From GWE2-42-39 sp963662895 (GTDB taxonomy: Bacteria > Bacteroidota > Bacteroidia > Bacteroidales > Prolixibacteraceae): DNA of 64,000 nt. The notes under the pieces were generated by a model. The model was not told the origin of the DNA. It did no database searches and worked only from the letters and a program-made list of their open reading frames with translations. The stretch covers positions 1,984,001-2,048,000 of the forward strand of contig OY759981.1 of assembly GCA_963662895.1 (NCBI GenBank), given 5' to 3'. Below, in pieces: positions 1 through 9,445 of the stretch. The first letter of the stretch is position 1; every line of letters starts with the position of its first letter. The translations under genes and the position numbers were made by a program.

Positions 1-75
1 AAGTCGAATACCCGGCTGATATTCCTGATTCTGATCCTTGCTTTCGTGTTTTATTTGTTATTTTTTCAATTTTAA
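1..75 (+). CDS. C-terminal end of a membrane-associated protein (partial)
   Basis: Frame 1 is open from the first base and ends at TAA 73-75, giving 24 residues. They are almost all hydrophobic (LIFLILILAFVFYLLFFQF), so the protein ends in a transmembrane helix. The gene ends 9 bp before mutL on the same strand, so the two are probably cotranscribed. The family cannot be told from this stub. Confidence 0.55.
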   Translation, partial: KSNTRLIFLILILAFVFYLLFFQF

Positions 76-84
76 TATTTTTCT

Positions 85-1932
85 GTGTCTGATATAATTC
101 AACTTTTGCCCGATTCGGTAGCCAACCAGATTGCCGCAGGGGAGGTCATCCAGCGCCCTGCTTCGGTGGTAAAGGAACTGGTTGAAAATGCAATTGATTC
201 CGGGGCCTCAAAGATCCAGGTGAACCTGAAGGATGCCGGACGTACCCTCATTCAGGTTACCGACAATGGCTGTGGAATGTCGGAGACCGACGCCCGCATG
301 GCTTTCGAGCGACATGCCACGTCGAAGATACGTGCAGCCAACGACTTGTTTGCAATCCGTACTATGGGGTTCCGGGGCGAAGCGCTGGCTTCGGTGGCTG
401 CCATCGCCGATGTGGAACTACGAACCAAACCGCACGACGAGGAGGTCGGAACTTTTGTTCATATAAATGGTTCGAAAGTGATTAGCCAGGAGCCGGCAAG
501 TTGCCCACCGGGCACTAACCTGCAGGTGAAAAACCTGTTTTTTAATGTTCCTGCACGGCGTAAATTCCTAAAGAGTAATTCTACAGAACTGAAGCATATC
601 ATCAACGAATTTCAGCGTGTAGCGTTGGCTAATCCCGGGATTGCCTTATCGCTGCATCATAACCAGACCGCTATTTACGAACTGCAACCCTCAAACCAGA
701 GGGTCCGCATTGTAAGTATGTTTGGGAAACATATCAATCAAAACCTGATTCCCATTGATACCAAGACCACTCTGATCAGCATTAAAGGGTTTATCGGCCA
801 GCCAAAGCATGCGCGGAAAACTTTCGGGGAACAGTTCTTTTTTGTGAACCAGCGATATATGAAGCACCCCTTTTTTCATCGTGCGGTGATGCAGGCTTAC
901 GAGAAAATTCTGCCGCCTGAAACCATTCCTTCGTATTTTATTTATTTTGAGATACCATCTGATCAGATCGATATAAATATACATCCGACCAAAACGGAGA
1001 TTAAGTTCGAAAATGAATCGGCCATCTGGCCCATCATCCGTGCTGCTTTACGCGAATCGCTGGGCAAATACAACATGGTTCCGTCTATCGATTTCGACCA
1101 GGCTGGCAGTGTGGATATCCCGTTGCCCCAAAAGAATATTTCAGAAATTAATGTTCCTGAAATAAAGATCAACCCGGCTTATAACCCGTTTGATAACGAA
1201 CGGCCTTCGCAGGATTATACATCGTATTCACCCTCCCGGGAAAAACATACAGAGCACTGGGAGAAACTGTATTCAGGACTGGGAAAAGAGAGTACAGGCG
1301 AACATTCTGTTTTCCCTGAGCAACAAGCCGGATCAATGCAAGCACAAATACAGGAGCAGGAAAAATTTTCAGGAAAGAATTTTATTCAATTTAAAAACAA
1401 GTATATCCTGACACCGGTAAAATCGGGGTTGATGGTAATTGATCAAAGGCGGGCACACGAACGCATCCTGTTCGAACAATTCATGCAGGTACTGAAATCG
1501 AACGAGGTTACCAGTCAGCAACAGTTATTTCCACATACCTTCGAACTTAACGCGTCGGATGCAGCATTGCTGGTTAGTATTCTCGACGATCTGAAAGCAT
1601 TAGGTTTCGATGTTCGCGAATTTGGAAAGAACACTTTTATTATAAATGGTATGCCTGGCATGCTGAACACCAATTCGCCACAGGAAGTCATTGAAAGCCT
1701 GCTGGAAGAATATAAACAGAGTGTGCCCGATGTAAAAGAAAAAGCCCGCGAAAAAGTGGCCGTATCGCTGGCCAGGGCTTCTTCCATTAACTATGGACAG
1801 TCTTTGCAATCCGATGAAATAAGCGAACTGATAGATAGTTTATTCGCCTGCCATACACCTAACTTTTCACCGACAGGGAAGAAAATATTGTCGATACTTC
1901 CGGTCGATGATTTTGAAAAGCTATTGAAATGA
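85..1932 (+). CDS. mutL: DNA mismatch repair protein MutL
   Basis: MutL couples mismatch recognition by MutS to downstream repair. The N-terminal GHKL ATPase is intact: GEVIQRPASVVKELVENA at residues 19-36 holds the catalytic Glu34 and Mg-binding Asn35, followed by DNGCGM near residue 60 and GFRGEAL near 95. A variable acidic/Gln-rich linker (about 340-430) leads to a C-terminal dimerisation domain. The start is GTG at 85, chosen because MSDIIQLLPDSVANQ is the usual MutL N-terminus. In the C-terminal domain the site matching the endonuclease motif DQHA(X)2E(X)4E reads DQRRAHERILFE, so the metal-binding His is Arg, and no CPHGRP motif follows. The protein may therefore lack nicking activity. 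At 615 residues the length is normal. Confidence 0.96.
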   Translation: MSDIIQLLPDSVANQIAAGEVIQRPASVVKELVENAIDSGASKIQVNLKDAGRTLIQVTDNGCGMSETDARMAFERHATSKIRAANDLFAIRTMGFRGEALASVAAIADVELRTKPHDEEVGTFVHINGSKVISQEPASCPPGTNLQVKNLFFNVPARRKFLKSNSTELKHIINEFQRVALANPGIALSLHHNQTAIYELQPSNQRVRIVSMFGKHINQNLIPIDTKTTLISIKGFIGQPKHARKTFGEQFFFVNQRYMKHPFFHRAVMQAYEKILPPETIPSYFIYFEIPSDQIDINIHPTKTEIKFENESAIWPIIRAALRESLGKYNMVPSIDFDQAGSVDIPLPQKNISEINVPEIKINPAYNPFDNERPSQDYTSYSPSREKHTEHWEKLYSGLGKESTGEHSVFPEQQAGSMQAQIQEQEKFSGKNFIQFKNKYILTPVKSGLMVIDQRRAHERILFEQFMQVLKSNEVTSQQQLFPHTFELNASDAALLVSILDDLKALGFDVREFGKNTFIINGMPGMLNTNSPQEVIESLLEEYKQSVPDVKEKAREKVAVSLARASSINYGQSLQSDEISELIDSLFACHTPNFSPTGKKILSILPVDDFEKLLK

Positions 1933-2013
1933 CAATCTGTCGCGGAATGGAAATAAGCTCAGATATTATTAATTTTGGCCTGGCTATTGTAACCATAAGC
2001 AAAACGTTTTATC

Positions 2014-2754
2014 ATGCAAAATTACAGACCCGGTTTTAGTTCGATACCTCCGGTTGTGAAAAATCTGATCATCATCAACGTGCTGATGTTGATGGCTACT
2101 TATATTTTAAGCCTTCGGGGAATTGATCTGGCCGATACGCTCGGACTCCATTATTTCAGCTCGGAAAAATTCAGACCGTTTCAACTGGTTACCCACATGT
2201 TTATGCACGGTGGAATCGTCCATCTGTTTTTCAATATGTTTGCGCTATGGATGTTTGGCCGGGTACTGGAAAGTGTATGGGGGCCAAAACGATTTTTTGT
2301 TTATTATTTTGTCACGGGACTTGGGGCTGCAGCACTGCATACCTTTGTTAATTTTCTCGAATACCAGTCGCTGGTTGGTAAAATGAACCCGGAAATGGTG
2401 GATATGGTTTTGCGTGAAGGCTCTGCTGCATTGGACCAGGGAAAGAATTTTGCTGATCCATTGATGGGCAAGCTTAATTTATTGATTAATACTCCGACTG
2501 TCGGGGCATCGGGAGCCGTGTATGGTGTTCTTTTGGGGTTCGGGATGCTTTTCCCCAATACACAACTGATGCTTTTATTCCCTCCAATCCCGATCAAAGC
2601 CAAGTATTTTGTGATAGGGTACGGGGTGCTGGAACTGTATCTCGGCCTGACCCAGTCGGCCAGCAATATTGCACATTTTGCCCATCTTGGAGGTATGCTC
2701 TTCGGATTTATTCTTATTAAGTATTGGAACAAAAACTCCCGACATTTTTACTGA
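2014..2754 (+). CDS. Rhomboid family intramembrane serine protease
   Basis: A 246-residue polytopic membrane protein. The rhomboid signature is clear: an HMFMHGGIVHLFFNMFALW segment in the first third, GASGAVYG with the nucleophilic Ser near residue 168, and the catalytic His in HFAHLGG near residue 220. The family cleaves transmembrane helices of client proteins in the inner membrane. The gene lies 81 bp after mutL and overlaps the next gene by one base (TGATG), so the two rhomboids are translationally coupled. The substrate cannot be predicted. Confidence 0.93.
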   Translation: MQNYRPGFSSIPPVVKNLIIINVLMLMATYILSLRGIDLADTLGLHYFSSEKFRPFQLVTHMFMHGGIVHLFFNMFALWMFGRVLESVWGPKRFFVYYFVTGLGAAALHTFVNFLEYQSLVGKMNPEMVDMVLREGSAALDQGKNFADPLMGKLNLLINTPTVGASGAVYGVLLGFGMLFPNTQLMLLFPPIPIKAKYFVIGYGVLELYLGLTQSASNIAHFAHLGGMLFGFILIKYWNKNSRHFY

Positions 2755-3626
2755 TGAACATTATTGATGAAATAAAAGAGTCGTTTCGTGAAGGCTCGGT
2801 ATTGACCCGCCTTATTTATATCAATATTGGCGTGTTTTTGCTAGTACGGATTATCAACGTGTTCTTTTTCCTTTCGGGACAGGAGTTTCCTCTGATCAGT
2901 TGGCTGGCCATGCCCGCTGATATTCACCAGTTGCTGATCCGGCCCTGGACTATTATCACGTACATGTTCCTGCATTTTGGTTTTATACATATTCTTTTTA
3001 ATATCCTTTGGCTTTACTGGCTGGGTAAAATATTCCTTTCGTATTTCGACGGGCGCAAGCTTCTTGGCGTTTACCTGCTGGGGGGAATTGCAGGTGGTTT
3101 GTTTTACCTGTTGGCTTACAACCTGTTTCCGGCCTTCGACCATGTACGGGCTGTTTCGCAACTGATGGGCGCGTCGGCGGCTGTGATTGCCATTGTGATT
3201 GCCGTAGCTGTTTACGCTCCTAACCATACCATTTCCCTGATGTTTATCGGATCGATAAAAATGAAGTATATCGCACTGGTTTCGATAGCCTTGTATGTTA
3301 TCGGCATTTCATCGTCGAATGCAGGCGGTAACCTTGCTCATTTAGGGGGCGCCATTCTTGGGATGGCCTTTGCCCTTCAGTATAAAAAAGGAAACGATAT
3401 TTCGAAAAGCATCAATACGCTGCTTGACACCATTGCCAAATGGTTGAAACCGAAGCCCAGGGTGAAAATTACCTACCGGAATACCGGGAACCACGATATG
3501 GACTACAATCGCCGGAAAAATGCAGAACAGGAACGCATTAACGAAATTCTTGAAAAGATCAGCAAATCGGGTTATGACTCGTTGAGCAAGGAAGAAAAGG
3601 AAATCCTTTTCCGGATGGGAAAATAG
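2754..3626 (+). CDS. Second rhomboid family protein with C-terminal cytoplasmic tail
   Basis: Start ATG 2754 is used instead of the upstream in-frame codon at 2724, because it overlaps the previous stop (TGATG) and begins MNIIDEIKESF. The 290-residue protein has about six membrane segments, FLHFGFIHILFNILWLYWLG, GASAAV with the Ser in place (the usual GASG is GASA), and AHLGG with the active-site His. After the membrane part comes a charged tail of about 75 residues ending in LSKEEKEILFRMGK. That tail resembles the DUF6576-type ending of Bacteroidota rhomboids. Because Gly is replaced in the GASG loop, it could be less active or specialised compared with its upstream partner. Confidence 0.9.
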   Translation: MNIIDEIKESFREGSVLTRLIYINIGVFLLVRIINVFFFLSGQEFPLISWLAMPADIHQLLIRPWTIITYMFLHFGFIHILFNILWLYWLGKIFLSYFDGRKLLGVYLLGGIAGGLFYLLAYNLFPAFDHVRAVSQLMGASAAVIAIVIAVAVYAPNHTISLMFIGSIKMKYIALVSIALYVIGISSSNAGGNLAHLGGAILGMAFALQYKKGNDISKSINTLLDTIAKWLKPKPRVKITYRNTGNHDMDYNRRKNAEQERINEILEKISKSGYDSLSKEEKEILFRMGK

Positions 3627-3910
3627 GGCACCAAATGTTACTGTTCCTGCGCAATTGTATCGTGTGGTGTCCAAAGCTTAAAGTTCATGCTTCGGCAAAC
3701 TCAGCTACCAGTATCGGGTTTCCAGCATCCAATAATCAATAACCAAACTCCTGCCTCCTTTTTTCTGTATCCGTTCTCCTCTTCCCCTTTTCTTCAATTC
3801 ACGAACAGGACATTTCCATACATATATAACTTCACTGCTTGCCACAAGTCCCGAAGGAAGGGAAGTATGGACGTTTTTTGAAAAGCCTCATATAGAAAAG
3901 ACATTTGCGT

Positions 3911-3956
3911 CACTGTCAGATACTCATCTGAGCCACTGTCAGACGTACATCTGACG
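3911..3956 (+). repeat. Two 23-bp tandem units with internal dyad symmetry
   Basis: Units 3911-3933 and 3934-3956 both begin CACTGTCAGA and carry TCTGA near the end. Each contains the inverted repeat GTCAGA-n6-TCTGA(C/G). They lie in the 401-bp gap between the convergent rhomboid and lamin-tail genes, in which no other gene is seen. The 23-bp period matches two other arrays at 31069 and 31619. Confidence 0.7.
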
Positions 3957-4027
3957 GAGTCACAAAATTTATAATCTCTCCGGTTCTCGTTTGTATTTTG
4001 GAACTTGAATATTGGGAATTTTATCTT

Positions 4028-7000
4028 TTACAGCCTGTCGGTTAAAACACAGGTTTTCCTGTATCGTTTTACGTTGCCTTCCATATCGAAAAGTTCGACC
4101 AACACGATGTAAATACCCAATGCAGAACGTGAACTGTCCATCTTTTCTCCATCCCAAAACCAATCGCCTTCCTGTGCTAATGTTTCGTTTTTGACCAGGT
4201 AATTTATAAGCCGTCCCTTCGAATCATACACTTTTACATTCGCTGAATAGCCGGGTTTTTCAAGCTGGTAATGAATGAGGAGGCGATCGTTATACCCATC
4301 GTTGTTAGGCGAAAAAATTTCGGGATCGAGTACAATATCTGCATTAGTCTGCAACTCTTCCCGTTGTTGTGAATTGGCATAGCCGGGAGTGGCAAAACCT
4401 ACCGATGATGCGGCTGAATGCCAGTTTGCTGTATTCTGTGTGCTTGTTTCAAATGAAAGGCGCTCAAGGGATACTCCCTCATTGTCGTCAATCAGTGGAT
4501 GGTGCATCTTTTCTGAATATTGAAATTCATCGATTACCTGCGGGGAGTCATCAAGCACGACAACTGTTCCCTGGTCATCCGGATAAGAAGGAAATTTTCC
4601 GGTTTCACAAAAACATTCAGGACAACTGGTACTATAGAACAAGGCGACAGCCAATGAATCTTTTGTGCACAAAACATACTCCCCGGGCTGAAGCCACCTG
4701 GTTGTAGTTGTGAGCGAACAAATATCCTCAAGTTGGGATTGATCATCCCTGCCTGCCAAACTCAATTTCTTCAGGTTTACTATTTTTTTTGAATGATTAT
4801 AAAGTTCAACAAAATCGGTTCCTCCCGTATAGGGATTAAACAAAACTTCAGAAATTAGTATATCCCCTTTTTCCAGTTGCTGTAATTCGAAGTTATAACT
4901 ACGACTCTCAATTATATTTCCGCATTCGTCAGACAGACCCGATACCGATAAAAGATAGTCTTCGTTCGGGACAAAATCTTCTGAAAAAATCAATCTTATT
5001 TCCTGCTGGTCATTAATTTCAACTATTGAAGGATGTCTGACCTCAGGCGTTATTGTATAATTTTCAACAGTCTCCAATTCCTGTAGTTCGATATTCTCAG
5101 AAAAGGTCAATCTTAATTGGTTTGCCGGGATTACTTTCAGTTCTGTAATCTCAGGTCTTTGGGTATCCTGATTGTCGGTTGCTACCGAGTTCTCTGTACC
5201 GGGAGTACCACCTTCCGGGGATACTGAAGCGATCCAGTTCCCGGTCTGGCCGCAAAACCGGTTGTTGTCGATACGTTCGAGTGACCATCCTCCGTCCTGC
5301 TTTTCGGAGCTTTGGTACCAGCTATCCGAGTATTCAACCTGATCAATCAATTGTTCCTGATCATAAACCAGTTGAATCGTTCCCTCACTGTTTCGAAGCG
5401 CCGGAAAATTATGGATTGCCACTGCATTTGAATAACATTCGCTTCCTTCATCAGAGGTTAATACAGCAAAACCTTCGGGTGTTATAATTGAATCAGGTAA
5501 AACGAAATTTCTCCCTTCAATTTCGAGTTGCAGGTTTTGAAGATGGATTGGAATATCCAGCCGGTTAAAGAGCTCTATGTACTCGTATTCCGGTAAGCCA
5601 ACCGCAGGAAACGGGTCGGCAAAGATTTCATTGATGACCACTGAGTTTTCTTCTGGCAGGTAAAAAACAAATTTTTTGGAAATAGTCTCCATTTCATTTG
5701 AACAGAGATCATTCAGGTTTGAAACCACCAATTGATATTCCTGTTTTGAAACGAAAGAAGAGGAAAAACAGAGAACAATTTCTTCCTGTGAAATAATAAT
5801 GACAGAATCGGTTTGTATCGCCGTGTCATCTGTCTTGAAGTTATTCTTGTTTTGCAGCCCTTCATATTCAATTTCTTCTGAAAAAGTGAGTTGAAGGGTT
5901 GTGTCTGACAGTACTTCCAGAGAGACGAGACAGGGGCTTGACTGATCGATGTTTTCATCTTTCACAGAGTTTTCATGCCCGGGCGTACCGCCTTTCTCAT
6001 TAACCGAAGCCTTCCAGTTTCCCGGCTGGTTACAGAAACGGTTGGGATCGATGCGCTCCAGCGACCAGCCGCCGTTTTTCTTGTCGTCATCAGCATACCA
6101 ACTGTCGCTGTATGTTAGCTCATCGACCAGCAATCCGGCAGTTGTTTCGAGACTGATTTGTGCCCCACTGTTTTTCAGGGTGGGAAATTTTTTCAACCCA
6201 AGCGAATTTTCAAATAAAGCAGAGGCTTCTGTACCTGTCAATACCTTGTAAAGGTCCGGGTATAACGAACCGGTTTCAAGGGTACAGGTTTTATCGCCGA
6301 CTTTCAGAATTAATCCGTCCAGGGAAACAGGAAACGAAGTCCGGTTATATATTTCCAGGTATTCAAATTCAGGCAGTCCCTCTGCCGGATTGGGATCGGC
6401 AAATATTTCGTTGATAACCAGCGAATGCTCCGTGCAGGGTAATATCCATTCGAAATTAAGGGAATCGACCTGCATCACAAGCCCGTCTTCGTCAGTAATA
6501 TCCGATGCCAGGAGTTTCAACTTGAATTCATCAGGTCTTTCAACAGTTATTTCAATTTTTTCAGGAGTTTGCGCCAGTGGTTCTGCATTGAGAACAGAAA
6601 AATGTTTCCCTGATTCGGAGACAAGCTGAAAATTTTGTGTTTTAACTAAAGCCGGATTAATTTTTTTATTGAACGCCACTTCTATCTTATCTTCATCTTT
6701 TACCGTTATATACTGAAGGTAAGGAGGAATCTGAAATTCTACCAATGAAATATCATCGGCCCAAAGCTGTCCGGCACGGGAACTGGTAAAATCAAAATGA
6801 AGTCCAATATAGTTAAAGTCAAATACTGTATAATCTGTCCCGGTAAACGATTGTGATCTGTTGCCTGACAGGTCTTTGGTATATACAGACCATTGGCCTT
6901 TATCCCTTCTTTCTACTTCGATCCGATATGTTGTGTTGGTGTCCCATGTCCGGTTGCTTTGAACGATGAGACTGTCAGGGGTACCGTTCTTAAAACGCCA

Positions 7001-8221
7001 AAGCTCCGGTATATCGCTGTTTCCCGATATATTGACACCAACTGCCCAGCCATTCAAACTTTCCGGGTTTAAAGAATCAGACAGCAAGTAAAACCAAAAC
7101 CGGTTGCTCGATGAAGGGTTCCATTTGCCGTTTTTCAGTGTAAGCGTCCACCGGTAATCGGCTGCGGTAAGGTTTAAATCCACGGGGTAGAAGATTACAC
7201 TTTCCGCATTCACGGCATCCGGCGAATGACGAAGTGAAAACTCTCCATTGATTCTTTTTTCTGCACTGACCATCCAGTCGCCGGTCGAAAGCCAACCGGT
7301 GAGTTGTTGGTCTTCAAAATCGAATGAATAAGTTGGTTCGTAATATTTTTCAACCGTAATTTCTTTGGTCGCAGAAGTTAATTCATTATTGAAGATCATG
7401 ACCGAGAGTTTTCCTTCCTGGCTGGCATATAGATTTTCCCAGCGATAGATCCTGTCTGTTGGTATTTGTGCCGGCTCTTCAATGTTCAGGTTTCCGGTTT
7501 GATCAACCATGTATAATTCTTTATTATATCTTGAATCGACTGTATTATCCGAACAGACGGCCTGTGCTTCGATGTCGAATTTTTCATCAGAATAAATGAA
7601 CCCGGGACAACTGGTAACTGAAATTTTTGTTGCAGTCAGTACCACATTTGACTCTCCTTCTACCTGGATATTGTCAACGATCAGTTTGTCTGAGGCGTAG
7701 GTGTTGTTCATGCGTATAATAATCCTCAGGTTTTCGCCCTCAGGCACATTTTGTGAAACCTCGTTTGCCGAAAAATTTCCGGCGCTTTCCCCATTGGTTT
7801 CAAAGAGAGTTTCGGGCAGGGCGTCCAATTGGTAATAAACCCGGATATATTTATTGGAAATATTATTCCCGGAACCAGTCTCGGCAACATCTATTTTCAC
7901 AGAAATATTTTTATAGTTCTTTATTGAAATCAGTTCAGAAGTCCAGACAGCCTCTCCGTCACAATCCTTTGCTTCCAAACGGCCACCAGAGGTCGATGTC
8001 GTTTTTACGTAATCGCTTTCTGCAGTAAGCTGGCATGCCGAGACATCAAGGTTCCATTGGGTAATCCCGTCCATATCGGAATGAATGCTTGTTTCTTCCG
8101 GATCTCCCCAAAAGCCTTTATCAGGAACAGAAAATTGTTCGCTCCATATTTCTTCAGCATGGCTTTCGACTGTTAAAAAAACAATAACCAAAAAGTAAAA
8201 TATCCAAATTATTTTTGTCAT
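4028..8221 (-). CDS. Large secreted protein with repeated lamin-tail domains and a T9SS-like C-terminus
   Basis: 1397 residues. A signal peptide (IIWIFYFLVIVFLTVESHA, cut near residue 22) is followed by beta-rich regions. Then come at least three lamin-tail (LTD) modules, two starting with VINEIFADP and one with ILISEVLFNP. Between them are Ig-like modules of the type 'TELKVIPANQLRLTFSENIE'. The two best LTD copies share the block SYSDSWYxxxxKxxGGWSLERID, which shows recent internal duplication. The C-terminus (FSPNNDGYNDRLLIHYQL, then a YDSKGR region) is the FlgD-Ig/CHU_C-like ending seen in type IX-secreted and gliding-type proteins. Likely surface-exposed or secreted; specific function unknown. 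It is transcribed alone, convergent with the rhomboids. Confidence 0.85.
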   Translation of the reverse strand: MTKIIWIFYFLVIVFLTVESHAEEIWSEQFSVPDKGFWGDPEETSIHSDMDGITQWNLDVSACQLTAESDYVKTTSTSGGRLEAKDCDGEAVWTSELISIKNYKNISVKIDVAETGSGNNISNKYIRVYYQLDALPETLFETNGESAGNFSANEVSQNVPEGENLRIIIRMNNTYASDKLIVDNIQVEGESNVVLTATKISVTSCPGFIYSDEKFDIEAQAVCSDNTVDSRYNKELYMVDQTGNLNIEEPAQIPTDRIYRWENLYASQEGKLSVMIFNNELTSATKEITVEKYYEPTYSFDFEDQQLTGWLSTGDWMVSAEKRINGEFSLRHSPDAVNAESVIFYPVDLNLTAADYRWTLTLKNGKWNPSSSNRFWFYLLSDSLNPESLNGWAVGVNISGNSDIPELWRFKNGTPDSLIVQSNRTWDTNTTYRIEVERRDKGQWSVYTKDLSGNRSQSFTGTDYTVFDFNYIGLHFDFTSSRAGQLWADDISLVEFQIPPYLQYITVKDEDKIEVAFNKKINPALVKTQNFQLVSESGKHFSVLNAEPLAQTPEKIEITVERPDEFKLKLLASDITDEDGLVMQVDSLNFEWILPCTEHSLVINEIFADPNPAEGLPEFEYLEIYNRTSFPVSLDGLILKVGDKTCTLETGSLYPDLYKVLTGTEASALFENSLGLKKFPTLKNSGAQISLETTAGLLVDELTYSDSWYADDDKKNGGWSLERIDPNRFCNQPGNWKASVNEKGGTPGHENSVKDENIDQSSPCLVSLEVLSDTTLQLTFSEEIEYEGLQNKNNFKTDDTAIQTDSVIIISQEEIVLCFSSSFVSKQEYQLVVSNLNDLCSNEMETISKKFVFYLPEENSVVINEIFADPFPAVGLPEYEYIELFNRLDIPIHLQNLQLEIEGRNFVLPDSIITPEGFAVLTSDEGSECYSNAVAIHNFPALRNSEGTIQLVYDQEQLIDQVEYSDSWYQSSEKQDGGWSLERIDNNRFCGQTGNWIASVSPEGGTPGTENSVATDNQDTQRPEITELKVIPANQLRLTFSENIELQELETVENYTITPEVRHPSIVEINDQQEIRLIFSEDFVPNEDYLLSVSGLSDECGNIIESRSYNFELQQLEKGDILISEVLFNPYTGGTDFVELYNHSKKIVNLKKLSLAGRDDQSQLEDICSLTTTTRWLQPGEYVLCTKDSLAVALFYSTSCPECFCETGKFPSYPDDQGTVVVLDDSPQVIDEFQYSEKMHHPLIDDNEGVSLERLSFETSTQNTANWHSAASSVGFATPGYANSQQREELQTNADIVLDPEIFSPNNDGYNDRLLIHYQLEKPGYSANVKVYDSKGRLINYLVKNETLAQEGDWFWDGEKMDSSRSALGIYIVLVELFDMEGNVKRYRKTCVLTDRL

Positions 8222-8377
8222 CTACTTAATAATTTAAAGCAATAAGCTAATTTTGCCGGCTAATTGTTACAGATTGAAGTATGAAAAATTAATACGCTAA
8301 TTTAACAGGAATTTTTCAGAGATAAATCACAGATCACATAAAATCTTTTAATTTGTTCAGAAACTAATTTTAAAAAA

Positions 8378-9388
8378 ATGAAAGTTGCAGTTGTAGGTGC
8401 AAGCGGAGCGGTAGGCCAGGAATTCCTGAAAGTCCTTGAAGAAAGAAACTTCCCGCTCGATGAGTTGGTTTTGTTCGGTTCGGCCCGGAGTGCCGGGAAT
8501 GTGTATAATTTTAAAAGTCAGAAACTGATCGTAAAGGAATTGAAGCACAACGATGATTTTAAGGACATTGATATTGCCCTTACATCGGCTGGTGCTTCTA
8601 TTTCTAAAGAATTTGCAGTTACAATTACTAAATACGGCGCTATTATGATCGATAATTCAAGCGCTTTCCGTTACGATGAAGATGTCCCGTTGGTTGTTCC
8701 TGAAGTGAATCCTGAAGACAGCCGCAATCGTCCGCGTAATATTATTGCCAACCCGAACTGCTCGACCATTCAAATGGTTGTTGCCCTTAAAGCAATTGAT
8801 AACGTATCGAAAGTTAAGAATGTCAGGGTAGCAACTTATCAGGCAGCAAGCGGAGCCGGGGCTCAGGGTATTGCTGAGCTAGAGACACAGATAAAGCAGA
8901 TTACAAACGGTGAAGAGCCAGCCGTTGCCAAGTTCCCGTACCAGTTGGCAATGAATGTCATCCCTCATATCGACGTATTCCTGGATAACGATTATACCAA
9001 AGAGGAAATGAAGATGAACTGGGAAACAAAAAAAATTATGCACACTGAAGCTGAAGTAAGCGCAACTTGTGTGCGTGTCCCGGTTGCACGGGCACACTCT
9101 GAGGCTATTTGGGTGGAAACAGAGGATGAAATAAGCGTTGAACAGGTACGCAATGCCTTCCTTGAAATGGATGGATTAACGGTACTTGATAACCCGGCTG
9201 AAAAAGAATACCCGATGCCTTTATTCGTTTCCGGTAAGGACGATGTTTATATAGGCCGTATCCGTAAAGATTTGACCGGTCCGAAAGGAATTAATTTCTG
9301 GTGCGTGGGCGACCAGATCAGGAAAGGTGCTGCTTTAAACGCAGTGCAGATCGCCGAATGGCTGATTGCAAACGGAGAAGTGAAATAA
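8378..9388 (+). CDS. asd: Aspartate-semialdehyde dehydrogenase
   Basis: Reduces aspartyl-4-phosphate to aspartate-4-semialdehyde with NADPH, the branch point to lysine/diaminopimelate, threonine and methionine. The N-terminal nucleotide site VVGASGAVGQEFLKVL starts at residue 4. The catalytic Cys is in NPNCSTIQMV (near residue 130), and VPVARAHSEA near residue 230 holds the substrate-binding and proton-transfer residues. The 336-residue length is standard. Transcribed alone with a bidirectional terminator shared with hflX. Confidence 0.96.
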   Translation: MKVAVVGASGAVGQEFLKVLEERNFPLDELVLFGSARSAGNVYNFKSQKLIVKELKHNDDFKDIDIALTSAGASISKEFAVTITKYGAIMIDNSSAFRYDEDVPLVVPEVNPEDSRNRPRNIIANPNCSTIQMVVALKAIDNVSKVKNVRVATYQAASGAGAQGIAELETQIKQITNGEEPAVAKFPYQLAMNVIPHIDVFLDNDYTKEEMKMNWETKKIMHTEAEVSATCVRVPVARAHSEAIWVETEDEISVEQVRNAFLEMDGLTVLDNPAEKEYPMPLFVSGKDDVYIGRIRKDLTGPKGINFWCVGDQIRKGAALNAVQIAEWLIANGEVK

Positions 9389-9412
9389 TTTTTGGAAGAA
9401 ATGTGATATAAT

Positions 9413-9445
9413 AAAAGCCGGATCATGAGAGGTCTGGCTTTTTTT
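9413..9445. terminator. Bidirectional terminator between asd and hflX
   Basis: AAAAGCCGGATC and GGTCTGGCTTTT form a hairpin with A-tract and T-tract on its two sides. It serves asd on the plus strand and hflX on the minus strand; the hflX stop codon touches the tract. Confidence 0.8.

Noticed and set aside
3687..3881. Open frame of 64 residues after the rhomboid genes
   Set aside because: Composition is not protein-like, no start context is seen, and it lies in a convergent gap.
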